Of a stretch of DNA of 60,000 nucleotides, positions 1 through 9,210 are shown piece after piece. How positions within the stretch are numbered: position 1 is the first letter of the stretch; the number at the start of each line of letters is the position of its first letter. Source of the stretch: Tubulanus polymorphus. Taxonomy: Eukaryota > Nemertea > Palaeonemertea > Tubulaniformes > Tubulanidae. The stretch covers positions 17,330,001 through 17,390,000 of the forward strand of contig NC_134025.1 of assembly GCF_964204645.1 (NCBI RefSeq). The letters are read 5' to 3'. The notes under the pieces were generated by a model. The model did not search any database, was not told the DNA's origin, and saw nothing but the letters and a program-made list of their open reading frames with translations. A program made the position numbers and the translations under genes.

Positions 1-348
1 AAATAAACATTAAATTAATTTATATTTAGAATTATTCAAATGATCATTCCAACTACTTCCACATCCTGGTGTTGCGCAATAAACTGCAAAATTTAATTGG
101 TTCTGTCAATACTTCATATTATATTTTAATAACCATTGTTTTGCCTCATTAAAATTTTTAAAATTAATTACGTAAATATTGAATATATTCTCCACCTTAA
201 CATTAAAATTAGTAGTTTCAGTAACATAAATATCTAAATTAATTAATGAATCTTAAACTTCATTTCTATATGAAATATCTTTATTAAAATCTATTGCTGG
301 AATATTATATTTAATTGATTTATTATATTGGAAAGCTTTTATTGCCAT
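1..348 (-). pseudogene. Polinton minor-capsid (penton)-like protein, N-terminal part
   Basis: The minus-strand frame opens with ATG at 346-348 and leaves the window at position 1. It is readable for about 110 codons with at least three in-frame stops (near 256, 117 and 58). Close to the left edge it encodes a Phe-Ala-Val-Tyr-Cys-Ala-Thr-x-Gly-Cys-Gly segment followed by an Asp-His-Leu. I associate this pattern with the minor capsid or penton-like protein of Polintons and adintoviruses, but that is recalled family knowledge and no comparison was run. The upstream neighbour on the same strand ends just before this start, giving a compact virus-like gene order. The stops mark it as broken. Confidence 0.4.
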
Positions 349-350
349 TT

Positions 351-794
351 ATATAATAAAAATTTAATAATTCATCTATTCTTTTAATTTATCTTGTTCT
401 TCAATTGTTATATTACCATTTAAACTAATAATATAATCTAATTTTTTTTTCAATTTATTAATTTCTTTTATATTAGATTTTATTTTTTCTTTATTACTTT
501 TTATTTCTAATTTTGAACTTATGCCGGTTAATACACTTGAACTTAAACCTAAAGCTCCAATTGAGATAGCTAAAGGTGTTAATGGTAAGAATATTGGTAG
601 AAATGTTATTACAGAACTAATTGCAACTGAACTACTAATAATAAAATAATATATAATTTTACTTTTTAAATATTTTTCTTTTTAATTTTTAAATCATTTT
701 CAAATTCTAATATTTGTTTTTCCAAATATAATTTTTATTTAGTTTTATTTATATCATGAGGAATAATATCAATATTATCAACTTTATCATCCAT
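351..794 (-). pseudogene. Polinton-like membrane/coiled-coil protein, broken
   Basis: The start is ATG at 792-794. An acidic N-terminus is followed by a Lys/Glu-rich segment. Then comes a long hydrophobic stretch (about 600-535) rich in Ile, Leu, Ser and Pro, which could form one hairpin or two membrane segments. A Lys/Glu/Ile-rich coiled-coil-like tail follows to about 380. There is one early in-frame stop, one frame change near 660 and another near 380. It sits directly upstream of the capsid-like gene on the same strand, as expected for a structural or accessory virion gene. I do not recognise the family, and membrane localisation is inferred only from hydrophobicity. Confidence 0.35.
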
Positions 795-819
795 TTATTT
801 TGTAAAAAAATTACTAATT

Positions 820-1046
820 AGTAAATTCATAAGCAACAAATAATACAATAATTGTTCCACATAAAATCCAAATTATTTCATATTGTTGTTTTTCTTTACT
901 TGGGGTATAATAATCTGATACTTTAGGTTTATATAGATGTAATTTTTTCACGATTTGTTATTGCGTAATATAAACTCATAGCATCATCAACTGACTTAAA
1001 ATCTCTATGTGAAATATTTTGATTATATAATTCTTTGTTCTTATAG
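820..1046 (-). pseudogene. Small single-span membrane protein remnant
   Basis: Two minus-strand frames joined by a frameshift in an A run (about 945-950) read as one small protein. It has a polar N-terminal half (about 1020-950), a Lys/Pro/Tyr-rich linker, and a C-terminal hydrophobic stretch of about 18 residues (about 875-835) ending in a short polar tail and a stop. This is the layout of a tail-anchored small membrane protein. It lies between two other small hydrophobic minus-strand genes. No family is recognised; it is called from coding-like composition and gene order. Confidence 0.25.
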
Positions 1047-1271
1047 TTATAATTCTTTGATTATATAATTCTTTATATAATCCATATAATTTTGCCTCTT
1101 TCCTCTATATTCATCTGCAGCTTTATTATATTTCTCTAACTCTAAGTTATGTCTTTTTTCTTCTGCTAATGAACAATTTTTATCAATATGTTTAAATATA
1201 TATCCCCCGCCAGTAAATGCTAAAGCGTTAACAATTGCCGATCCTATAATAGTTATAATTGCAGATGCCAT
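1047..1271 (-). CDS. Small protein with hydrophobic N-terminus (Polinton-like)
   Basis: This is an intact 74-residue frame starting at ATG 1269-1271. Residues 1-28 are hydrophobic and Gly/Ala-rich, so the protein probably has an N-terminal membrane segment. The remainder is charged, rich in Lys, Glu, Asn and Tyr, and likely helical. It lies in a run of minus-strand small membrane-type genes, consistent with a virion or lysis-like accessory protein of the Polinton block. No homologue is recognised. It is one of the few frames here without a stop or frameshift, although intactness over 74 codons is weak evidence for function. Confidence 0.35.
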   Translation of the reverse strand: MASAIITIIGSAIVNALAFTGGGYIFKHIDKNCSLAEEKRHNLELEKYNKAADEYRGKRQNYMDYIKNYIIKEL

Positions 1272-1289
1272 TTATTTAACAAAAAAATT

Positions 1290-1660
1290 ACGCGTCAATA
1301 GGAGGAATATATTTTTGTTTTCTAAATAATCAATTGTTAATTAGATAAAATAACTGCTAATGTTAATTTCAAAATATCATTGATATCAAATCTATCAACA
1401 TAAATACTTCCCATTTTAAATACTTTTTTAATACCATTGTATAACCAACAGTTCCCACTGATAATAATGCTCCATTATATTAACCAGTTATTATCCACTA
1501 TTATCCAAAAAAATCACTATCTTCAAAATATTTAGTTATCTTATTTATAATCATTTCAACATTTATAATATTATTAGTTTCATTTTTATATATTTCAGTT
1601 ATTTTTTAATATCATCAATGATAAAATCTTCATCTAATTCATAAAATCTTAAAGACCTGA
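1290..1660 (-). other. Degenerate coding-like remnant between Polinton genes
   Basis: Minus-strand fragments (about 1650-1500) give an acidic, Ile/Asn/Lys-rich peptide broken by stops and frame changes. A second piece (about 1470-1370) contains a Val-Gly-Thr-Val-Gly-Tyr segment. Composition matches the surrounding minus-strand genes, so this is probably one decayed gene. No family is recognised and no intact frame remains. Confidence 0.2.
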
Positions 1661-1661
1661 A

Positions 1662-2442
1662 ATGATTTGGAAAAGACCTTTTCTATTTTATGACAAGAAT
1701 AATATAAAAGATCATTTCTGTGAGCCTTGTCAAATAAAATATAGCCCTGAAAATATAGAAGATTGGGAGAATCATCAATTTCGTAAAGCACATATAGATA
1801 AAATTTCTAATAAATTTGAAGCAGAATTTAATGAAAGAAAAAATAATATATTAGAAAAAATAAAACATGAGAAAACGTTTCCAGATAATAAAGAAACACT
1901 TGAAAAGTTAGAAAAACAATATAATGAATTAGTAAGAAAAACATATTATTGTAAATATTTTACATTGATTATTACAACAAGTAATTCAAATCTAGATAAT
2001 AGAACAATAAAACATAAAGAAAACGTAAGAAAATACCAACAACTTAATGAAGGTCTATTGCCAAGATATGATAGAAAAAAAATTCCCACAATGTATTTAT
2101 GAGTACTTAAGACAAGAAGATTCTGTGATACTTTGTAATGAATGTGGATGGCAAAGAAATTTATGCGGTGATGAAAAAACTAGAGATTTTCGTTTAGAAC
2201 CAAAATTAAAATATCTAGATGAAATTTTTCTACGTAAGATCATACCAGAATATAAGCAATGGCTTGAAAAAATTAAAATGATAGAAAATAAAAATGGTGA
2301 AATAACTAAGAAAGATATAATAAAAACAATTATTCCATCAACATGTAACACTAAAGAAAAGAAAATGTATTTATATTTATTATTTAACGATCATTATGAA
2401 AAACCTAAATTAACAAAAGAAGATATGGAAAATATAAAATAA
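1662..2442 (+). pseudogene. Unknown CxxC zinc-finger-like protein, one frameshift
   Basis: Two overlapping plus-strand frames (1662-2102 and 2047-2442) read as one protein of about 260 residues if an A-run frameshift at about 2074-2081 is allowed. The N-terminal part has a Cys-x2-Cys pair near residue 20 and a histidine-containing segment about 20 residues later, which could form a zinc finger. The middle is Lys/Glu/Asn-rich and helical. After the frameshift a second Cys-x2-Cys and a further Cys appear (about 2131-2166), followed by a charged C-terminus. It converges on the minus-strand polymerase gene. No family is recognised. Nucleic-acid binding is a guess from the paired cysteines and basic character. 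The start is the first ATG of the frame. Confidence 0.4.
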
Positions 2443-2591
2443 ACATTCACAAACATTAAAATATTATGTGGATAACAAAATAACAGATTCAATTAATTAT
2501 GAATTCTTTTAAAATAAGATTGTAAATTTTTTAAACATAAATATTATAATTACATTTGATGAATTAACAAACAAAAAGAAAGCGAGAGAAA

Positions 2592-2729
2592 ATGTGGAAT
2601 AATATAGAATTTCATCTAAATGAGAAAAATGAAATGGAAGAACCTAAAGAAATTATAGAAAATCAATTTGATGAAAATAAAGAAACCAATAGTGATTTCG
2701 AGTATGATGATATTGATTTTCTGTTTTAA
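2592..2729 (+). CDS. Small acidic protein, 45 residues
   Basis: An ATG at 2592 opens an uninterrupted 45-residue frame that ends at TAA 2727-2729. It is dominated by Glu, Asp and Asn, with an acidic Asp/Tyr/Phe-rich C-terminus. It lies 150 bp downstream of the CxxC protein and tail-to-tail with the polymerase gene. It could equally be a fragment of a longer acidic protein. The function is unknown. Confidence 0.25.
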   Translation: MWNNIEFHLNEKNEMEEPKEIIENQFDENKETNSDFEYDDIDFLF

Positions 2730-3168
2730 TAACCATAAGGTAATGTTTTTATTCCATCACCCAAAATATATCGTCGAATGGATTCAAACTAGTTTTTTCA
2801 ACTTCATTAATTTTCACCTCGTTTTCTTCTGATCTTAAACAATTCATTTTATGTTTCATTACAATTGAGTTATATAAACACTTAATCTTGAAATTCTATA
2901 TGCTTGTCTACCACATGCTTTGTTATTCCTTTTAACTTTTTAGCTTCATGATCTTTTGTTCTATAACTATACATTTGACTTCTTATCCCAATAAATTCAA
3001 TCATTTCATCACCCCCTAATTCATCTTTAAATTTACCAGGCTGCTTTTTATCACCATTGCTAAATAATTCATGATCTTTTGGATAATTTCTAAAATCAAA
3101 ATGATGTTTAAATGTTTTTAAATCTTTTCTTACGTCATTTGTCTTGGTTTTAGTATGTAACTGTCAGT

Positions 3169-4528
3169 ATTTAAGCAAATTAATGGAAATCCATAGTTAA
3201 ATGTGCCATCTTCAGTTGACAAATCATAAACATAGTAAGTTGGGTTGGATGTTTCAAATAAATAACTTCTTCAGTTATTTCTTTTTCTGCATGCCTTAGA
3301 TTAAAACAATTTGGTTTAGATTTAATCAATCCAATCATATTAAAACCCATCCTCCCCCGGCAGGGATTCGAACCTGATGGCATCGAGATTGCCACGGCAC
3401 GAAACCCTGCCACAATCGACCGTGTGCGCAGATACATGCGCAGTTCAGATGATGTGATTTTTAGCCAATCACAAATCCCGTTTTATTTTAGCCCGGGTTT
3501 TCCCATTATAGTTCCTCCTTGAAATTTGCCTCAACGATTATACAACGAGCAATCTGATTGGTGCCGCCAGTTTTCGTTCAGGTCGTCTATGGCAGGGGTT
3601 CGTGCCGTGGCTGAGTGTAGCGATGCCATCAGGTTCGAGTCCCTGCAGAGGGAGGATGATTAAAACCTAATGAATTACATAATATATTTAATCCTGATAT
3701 AGCAACTTTTCCTTTTTGTGCAAATGTTATCTTTTTATCCTTTGTATATTTTTTTGTTCCATTTGCTGCGTAGAATCCTATAAAATACCATTTTCTTAAA
3801 TTATATTTTGCATTTAATACATAATCTGGAACTATCTTTTCTTTTGTTGAAGTATTAGTTTTCACTATTGCATGATTATAGAATTCATCATTATATTTTA
3901 AAGCAAAATCTTTAGGGTTATTCACAAGTATTCTATAAACTGCCGATGATTTCATATGATATCCACGATTCTAAATGTTTTATTTAAGATAAACTTCTTC
4001 ACAGTATTTATATTCTTTCTAATAATTTCAAACCTTGATTGCATAAATACCAACAATATTTATTACCACTAACATAATTATACACACCTGCTGAACCATC
4101 TCCCATAAAACATCCTTTAATAATATATTCTTTTTCTTCTAATGTTTCTGGTTCTATGTAATGAATAATGAAAAATGATTCATTTTTGGGTAAAATCTTT
4201 TATGTAATAACTCATCTCCAATTTCTATATCATTGGTTTTATTTCATCACCATTTTGTTTAATTAAACTGTGATCTTCAGTAATATCTACAAACCTTAAT
4301 TTAGTTCTAACTCTATAATTTTTTTAAATTTGTTTTATGCCTAATAATATTCTTTAATTTTTTCCATCCATTTCTTGTCCAAACATCCATTAATCCATTT
4401 ATTTGTATTAATTCTTTTTCACCATATGAAATATAAGATTTATTTTGATTAGGAATTATTTCTGAAATTTTTCTAATTAATATTTGATTATTGTATTTTA
4501 ATAATATTGGAGTATCAGCTGTTACAGA
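3169..4528 (-). pseudogene. Intein with LAGLIDADG-type homing endonuclease (pol-c site), broken
   Basis: Excluding the inserted element and one copy of its target duplication, the intein is about 345 codons, the usual size for a Hint plus LAGLIDADG intein. Splicing blocks seen: Ser1 with a Val-Thr-Ala-Asp-Thr-Pro block A (4528-4505); a Thr-Glu-Asp-His block B (about 4285); endonuclease motif one, Phe-Met-Gly-Asp-Gly (about 4110-4095); motif two, Phe-Ile-Gly-Phe-Tyr-Ala-Ala-Asn-Gly (about 3785-3760); and a C-terminal Tyr-Val-Tyr-Asp-Leu block F/G ending Leu-Asn before Thr+1. The usual penultimate His is Leu, and the second acidic endonuclease residue is Asn. Frameshifts near 4250, 4190 and 3980 and an insertion at 3348-3658 break it. 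Inteins at this exact site are well known in polymerases of large DNA viruses and archaea. Confidence 0.75.
3348..3658. mobile_element. 311-bp inverted-repeat element with tRNA-like ends, 9-bp target duplication
   Basis: The element begins CATCCTCCC and ends GGGAGGATG, with imperfect inverted arms of about 65 bp. It is flanked by ATTAAAACC at 3339-3347 and 3659-3667, and removal of the element plus one copy restores the intein frame. Each arm carries a Pol III B-box-like GGTTCGA[A/G]TCC. The right arm (about 3606-3642) also has an A-box-like TGGCTGAGTG, as in Leu/Ser tRNAs. A 9-bp duplication is typical of Mutator-like transposons, but tRNA-like ends suggest a fold-back SINE is possible. It has no coding capacity. 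Confidence 0.7.
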
Positions 4529-4560
4529 ATCAAAATATAATATTTCAATATGGTTTTCCC

Positions 4561-4850
4561 CAAAAGGTGGGGACGATGATCTCTAGAGTGAGATCGAAAC
4601 GTCGTGTCTTATATATATTTTAGATTGAATAAATAAATTCTTTTAATCTGTAAATAGTGGGATTTTGTCTTATTATCCGTTCACCACGTTTGAGTGTGGT
4701 TATCGTTCTACTTGTGGTGATGAGTGAGGAAAAAGAAATTACTTGTGGTGATGAGTGGTGTGTCGCCCTCTCGCCCTCTGGTATGAAACCCACATTTCCC
4801 AATTACTCACATTGTTGGAAAGAACACCTATCAATGAACAGTAACTGAGC
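4561..4850. mobile_element. Penelope-like element fragment with hammerhead-ribozyme-like motif
   Basis: At 4571-4608 the plus strand reads ACGATGA, then a short stem (TCTC/GAGA) and loop, then CGAAAC and GTC. This matches the general layout of a hammerhead ribozyme core (CUGAUGA, stem II, GAAA), with the first two bases changed. A close relative of the motif occurs inverted at 56497-56536. Penelope-like elements are known to carry hammerhead motifs in their terminal repeats. The rest (4620-4850) contains a near repeat of ACTTGTGGTGATGAGTG (4709-4725 and 4741-4757). It abuts the truncated polymerase, so it probably marks an insertion. Confidence 0.4.
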
Positions 4851-6100
4851 AATTTTTTAAAAATTCTTTTACAGTTTTAGGTAATTTGTAAGCTATTTTA
4901 TGTTGCTATCATTATTTTCTATGCTAGCTTTCCTTGACAGATGGCAGCACAGAATCAGTGACGTGATAGGTGCTTAACATCTCAGTGGTTATGATCGCGG
5001 TGCATCAAACAGTTCATACCATCGCAGATCTGGAACCCTGTGGTTTCCATGCCCTCAAACCTTCTGTAACTGAGGTCAGGCAACTACTACATTCAAGAGC
5101 GAATAATACTTAAGTTTTCCCATCCTGGTCATACACTTCTCTTTAATCCTCTGGATTTGTTTTCTTGTATAAATTCTAAAAGAACACTGATAACTTAAAA
5201 TAATTTAAATTTAAGCATGGAATTCAAGTTTTTGTGGGTTAATCTCTTATCTTGTGCACAACGAAGCTAGAGTATGCTAACAAATGACAAATATGTTAAG
5301 AAATGACTATTTTGTGGATTTACTTATTATCTCATGAGTTGTGTGCTGCTATTTTGCTTTAAACACCGTCTAAATATAATGTTTCAACTTGGAAATTAGT
5401 TCTGACACTTTCTAATGTCAACAGTGACTTAGGTATCCTCGGAATATACATACTCGCGAATGCAACAGGACTTTAAAGCTGACTTTTTCATTGCATTCTT
5501 AGTGCTAGATTGGAAAAGTTGTGCTCTTTATTCACTCTTGCCTGTTAGTAACAAGCAGCTGGGGTCCAGCGAAGCAGCGATGCTCAGTGTTTTCTAGCTC
5601 GGAGTATGGCTACTTACAGCTGTCAGTATCATTTAAATCGTTGTTGATACTGGCTCTGAGAATGAAATACCGCGATCATAACCACTGGGATAGACTTACT
5701 TTTACTACTATAGTCAGATGAACTTGATTCAATGCCGCCTTTGTTGTCAGAATTAGGTCTATTGACTAGTTCAAACATATATATGGTTGGATAATATTAT
5801 CCACCGGTGTGAACTTCAAATCACTGAACCTTTTGGTCTTTTATTAAGAACGTTTATAATGACAATCTAAGATGTATAATGAATGGTACTCTACGGTTGT
5901 TTAGCACCAATCACGTCATAATCCACGCCATCTTCCGGTGAAAATTGGGAACTTACACAGCTATTTTTAGCAGAAAATCTGAGGCTTGAAGACAAGATTT
6001 AAAACCATTTTTTCAAATGACATACTTATTTTTCACACACGAAATTTATATTTTGAACATATACCTAACACATGATAAAGAAACTATGGGCAGTCAGGAT
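4851..6100. other. No gene recognised
   Basis: Short frames exist on both strands, but none has recognisable motifs or coding-like continuity. The base composition is more balanced than in the flanking Polinton parts, so this is probably host or transposon-derived DNA lying between them. Confidence 0.5.
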
Positions 6101-6109
6101 GATGGCATG

Positions 6110-6440
6110 TGCTCTTTAAAGATTCTATTTCTTGATCTGTTGCATCTAATAATCCTTCCGGTGAAAGTTTTTCAGTTTGAACTTCCATTGATTTAAGTTT
6201 ACTGGTTTTTGAATTAACAAATTCTTTAGGAATTGTTTCTGGTTCTAAATTATTATTGATTATTTCAAATAAGTCTTCAATTCTTTGTTTAAATACTCTT
6301 TAATTTTGGTTTATTTCTGTGTCCGTAACATTTTCTATTTCATTACAATTACTTATTCTTTTAATTCTAGGTAGTTCTAATTTTTTCAAAGTTTATTCTG
6401 CTAATATCTTATTTTGATTTTTATAAGATATTAATATAAT
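6110..6440 (-). pseudogene. Unknown Polinton-region gene remnant
   Basis: One minus-strand frame runs about 110 codons with two in-frame stops (about 6397 and 6303). It is rich in Lys, Glu, Asn and Ile with several Ser/Thr/Pro segments, so it is largely helical or disordered. No motif is recognised. Composition and strand match the other Polinton genes. Confidence 0.25.
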
Positions 6441-6579
6441 AATCATCTTTGCAAACGATAATAATATTCGCCATCTAAAAATGTCAATTCTCTTACTAAA
6501 TGTCTAGTACCTCTATCATTTATATTATATCCAGAATTCCTTAAAACAGGCTCTTATTTATACATAGATTAATTATACT

Positions 6580-6819
6580 CTAATTTAAAAAATCAAAAAA
6601 ATCTGGATTTTCATTTTCAACATCTATTCTAGATTTGGCTCTTCTATCAAACTCCCCTGTTGATGGTCCTTTAGAACCACTATCTGCTAAATTAGAATTA
6701 TATGCTGTTTCGTTATCATTACTAAAACTTGTGTCAGTAAAATCAGGTGGTTGTTCATCAGTTATACCAGGTTCATTGAAAGTATTCATTCCAATTTCTT
6801 CACCACCTTCTACATCCAT
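6580..6819 (-). CDS. Acidic, low-complexity protein, 79 residues
   Basis: An ATG at 6817-6819 opens an uninterrupted frame rich in Asp, Glu, Asn, Ser and Gly, ending in a Pro-Asp-Phe-Phe-Asp-Phe segment. It appears disordered. It could be the N-terminus of a longer, decayed virion protein. No homologue is recognised. Its start lies about 125 bp downstream, on the minus strand, of the capsid-like remnant at 6945-7378. Confidence 0.3.
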   Translation of the reverse strand: MDVEGGEEIGMNTFNEPGITDEQPPDFTDTSFSNDNETAYNSNLADSGSKGPSTGEFDRRAKSRIDVENENPDFFDFLN

Positions 6820-6944
6820 TTATATATACAAATTTTATACATTTTAAATTAATGTTCCACCAATTACAATTCCAATATAAGTTATAGCTAATTTAGTATT
6901 TTCATATGATTTATTATTATTATTATTACTTTTCCATTATTTCA

Positions 6945-7378
6945 CGCTTTAAATGTTCCGAATTCTTTAACATTCTTCAATGGTAAAAAATTTACAATAC
7001 TAGAATTACAAAATGTACTTTTATTTGCTTCAAATGTTTTTGTAGGATCTATTAAATTGCAATAAATATAAAAATGCGTAAAAGGTATCAAATTTGGTGT
7101 AGTATCAACATTACCTATCCTTACATCTAGGTTTATTCCTAGAGTTTTAGCTTAAGGTTTTTTAACTAAAAATGATGTTGTTCATCATTACCTAGCTTTA
7201 TTCTTATCCTATCAGAGCTATCACTTTTAATGATTCTTAATCCAAATCTAGCAGATGCACCCATTTTTGACCGAGCTCTTCTATTAATTTCTTGAGATAA
7301 TGTATCTAAATTATTTAACCCCGGTTTTAAAAATAGATGTAACCATTTATTTTTATTTCTATCATGAATCATAAACAA
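6945..7378 (-). pseudogene. Polinton structural-protein-like remnant
   Basis: Two consecutive minus-strand blocks in the same frame, separated only by stops near 7166 and 7153, encode a basic and hydrophobic protein. The first block has Asn-Lys-Trp-Leu-His-Leu-Phe-Leu-Lys. The second has Ile-Pro-Phe-Thr-His-Phe-Tyr-Ile-Tyr-Cys-Asn-Leu-Ile-Asp. The latter resembles a beta-strand segment ('xxVxCNLV/I-D') that I have seen in Polinton capsid or penton proteins, but without comparison this is tentative. Additional related codons may continue to about 7450 in another frame. Confidence 0.3.
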
Positions 7379-7579
7379 TCTATGTCCAAAAATTTTATCC
7401 CATACATTATAAAAAGAGTTACATAAACTATCACTTACTAATTTTAAATCAATACAATTTTTAAATTCTCTATCTAATTATACTTCTAAATTATGAGATT
7501 TATGATTTGTAACAAATCAACAGAATCAACAAATAGTCTATATTCTTTCAATCTATCTTGCATTTATTTCAAATATTTT

Positions 7580-7921
7580 TCATTCAAAATCTATATCACG
7601 GTGTCCTTTTTCATTCTTACCTTTATACATGAAATAGAAATCACCAGAACATAATTCTTCAATGTCTTTACTAGATAATCTATGAAATCTATCTGGTAAA
7701 TAGGTTCTGAATTTACATTTATTTCCTTTTAATCCTTCATATTCAAAATGTATACCTAATTTATCCCATTAGTAATTGTTGTAATATTTGATAATCAAAT
7801 ATTTCTTATGAATTTTTAATACTGTTAACTTTTTAAATTTATAATCTACTGATTTTACAATTGTAGTATCTTTAATCCTTTTAATAAAGTTTATATTGTT
7901 TTGTGATTGTTTACTCTCCAT
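7580..7921 (-). pseudogene. Unknown Polinton-region protein, one stop
   Basis: The frame opens with ATG 7919-7921 and runs 113 codons to TGA 7580-7582 with a single internal TAA (about 7770). It is strongly basic in the N-terminal half (Lys/Ile-rich). In the C-terminal half there is a Cys-Lys-Phe-Arg-Thr-Tyr-Leu-Pro segment and a run of acidic residues. No family is recognised. The near-complete frame makes it a credible recently decayed gene. Confidence 0.35.
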
Positions 7922-7993
7922 TTTAATATATCATTTTTTATCAAAATCAAAATTATTATATTTAAATAAATATGCATATGTAAAATATTAAAG

Positions 7994-8134
7994 AAATAGG
8001 GAATACGTTATTTCAGGTTGAAAGGTTGAGAGAATAAAATATAAAAAATAAATTCAAGCTTGCAAGAATTCATTTATTATTTTTTATGAGATCGTCCTTT
8101 CAACCTTTGATCTAAAACAACTTATTCCCTATTA
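7994..8134. repeat. Inverted repeat at right edge of the AT-rich block
   Basis: The left arm (about 7994-8026, AGGGAATACG ... GGTTGAAAGG) and the right arm (about 8097-8133, CCTTTCAACC ... TTATTCCCT) are complementary with a small internal difference. The middle contains a second palindrome around AAGCTT (about 8050-8078). Composition changes abruptly just after it, so it may be a terminal inverted repeat remnant of the Polinton block or an unrelated fold-back element. Confidence 0.5.
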
Positions 8135-8939
8135 CTCACGCAGTACGTTTTCTCACAATACATACTACTACTGGCAGCTATAAATAGCCTACGCGTACAA
8201 ATGAGGTCACGTCACTCAGTTGCACTGCTATCGTAGAAAGATCGATAATTGAAACAGAAGGAAATTATTACACTTTTTAAATGTCAGTAATAGGAGCTAA
8301 ACGTAAAACAAAATAATATTGTCTGGTCTGCGGCGCTTTTATGGCCATCGGTACCGACAAACTTTCGAATAAACACTACCCCCCTCACATTTTCTAATAT
8401 TTTTAGGCTTTTCAGACAAATGACATCGGACTTGAAAAATCCGGAAAACTTTCCTCCCTACTTTTTTGTCTTCTGAACTTGAAAAACAAGAAGAAAGACC
8501 TTCATCTCTGATGTCGGTTCTAGTCAGTTCCAGGCGGCTCCGGTTGGTTTTCAATAGGTGCCGTTGATTACAATGGATACTTTGACAGGTTACATACACA
8601 ATCGATTTCCAGACATCTTTATAATAGCTCTCTCATTCCTCAGAGCTAAAACAGCATGATTGGCCACAAATAACAAAATCAAGATTTTATCAATTTTCCA
8701 CGTAAACAGGTGTGTAAGATTTGAAAATTTTCGAAATGAGATTTCTTCACTATCATTTACCTGAAGAGTTTTGGACCAGTTAACTACACAAGGGCATAGT
8801 TTCCCATTGGACTGGCAGGGGATCCAGTAAACAAATGCTACATACATCATTACCATCAACAGGCCAAACTTACATGCTCTGACCTACTTCAATAACAACA
8901 TTTACTCAAGGTCAAAGTATACTTATACACAACATAATC

Positions 8940-8955
8940 TTTATTCTTGTTTATT
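8940..8955 (-). promoter_or_regulatory. Candidate Rab21 polyadenylation signals
   Basis: Two AATAAA hexamers lie on the minus strand (8940-8945 and 8950-8955), 255-270 bp downstream of the Rab21 stop codon. The spacing is reasonable for a short 3' untranslated region. AATAAA is common in AT-rich DNA, so this is only a candidate. Confidence 0.35.
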
Positions 8956-9210
8956 TAATTTCAATATTATATAATAACTAATTCTAAAAATGTCCTGAAC
9001 ATCCTCTGTCCAATCTGAGACTTTAGCGAGCACTGTTAAGTACGGACATCCAATCATTATTAGGTATTATATGATTTTTTACTTAACTGCCCAATTATTT
9101 AATCATCCAGAAGTCCACCAATAACATTTACATCACCCGATTCGTATATGAATCAGGAGTGGACCTGGTTTTTTAAACATCACAGTCAAGCTATTATTTG
9201 AATGAAGTAT

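Larger units (their letters stand above)
2755..4560 (-). pseudogene. Polinton-type B-family DNA polymerase, C-terminal part, intein-interrupted
   Basis: On the minus strand a short stub (about 4560-4529) ends in Tyr-Phe-Asp, immediately followed by an intein. After the intein (ending 3169) the frame resumes with Thr-Asp-Ser. The intein therefore sits inside the polymerase motif C (YxDTDS), which holds the two catalytic aspartates. Downstream (about 3080-2930) are a Gly-Lys-Phe-Lys-Asp-Glu segment and a Phe-Ile-Gly-Ile-Arg-Ser-x-Met-Tyr-Ser segment, both typical in my experience of the C-terminal region of Polinton and adenovirus-like protein-primed polymerases. Palm, fingers and exonuclease domains upstream of motif C are missing; the gene is cut where Penelope-type sequence begins. 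Frame changes after the intein make it inactive. The role of the family is replication of the element's genome. Confidence 0.7.
1..8135 (-). mobile_element. Degenerate Polinton/Maverick-like (adintovirus-like) block
   Basis: This very AT-rich stretch differs sharply in base composition from what follows. It holds mostly minus-strand genes: a capsid-like fragment at the left edge, small membrane proteins, a B-family DNA polymerase C-terminus with an intein, and several unknown reading frames further right. A CxxC protein and a small acidic protein run on the plus strand. Polymerase B plus capsid-type genes in one integrated block is the hallmark of Polintons and related adintoviruses. No integrase or ATPase was recognised. 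Sequence of Penelope type and unassigned DNA (about 4561-6100) separates two Polinton-like parts. Nearly every gene has stops or frameshifts, so the block looks inactive. It begins before the window, and its right end may be the inverted repeat at 7994-8134. Confidence 0.6.

Noticed and set aside
3355-3650. Functional tRNA genes
   Set aside because: B boxes are present, but there is no complete cloverleaf with matching acceptor stem; the sequences are the arms of an inverted-repeat element.
8590-8859. 89-codon minus-strand frame downstream of Rab21
   Set aside because: No motif or conservation signal recognised; lies just past the probable end of the Rab21 3' untranslated region.
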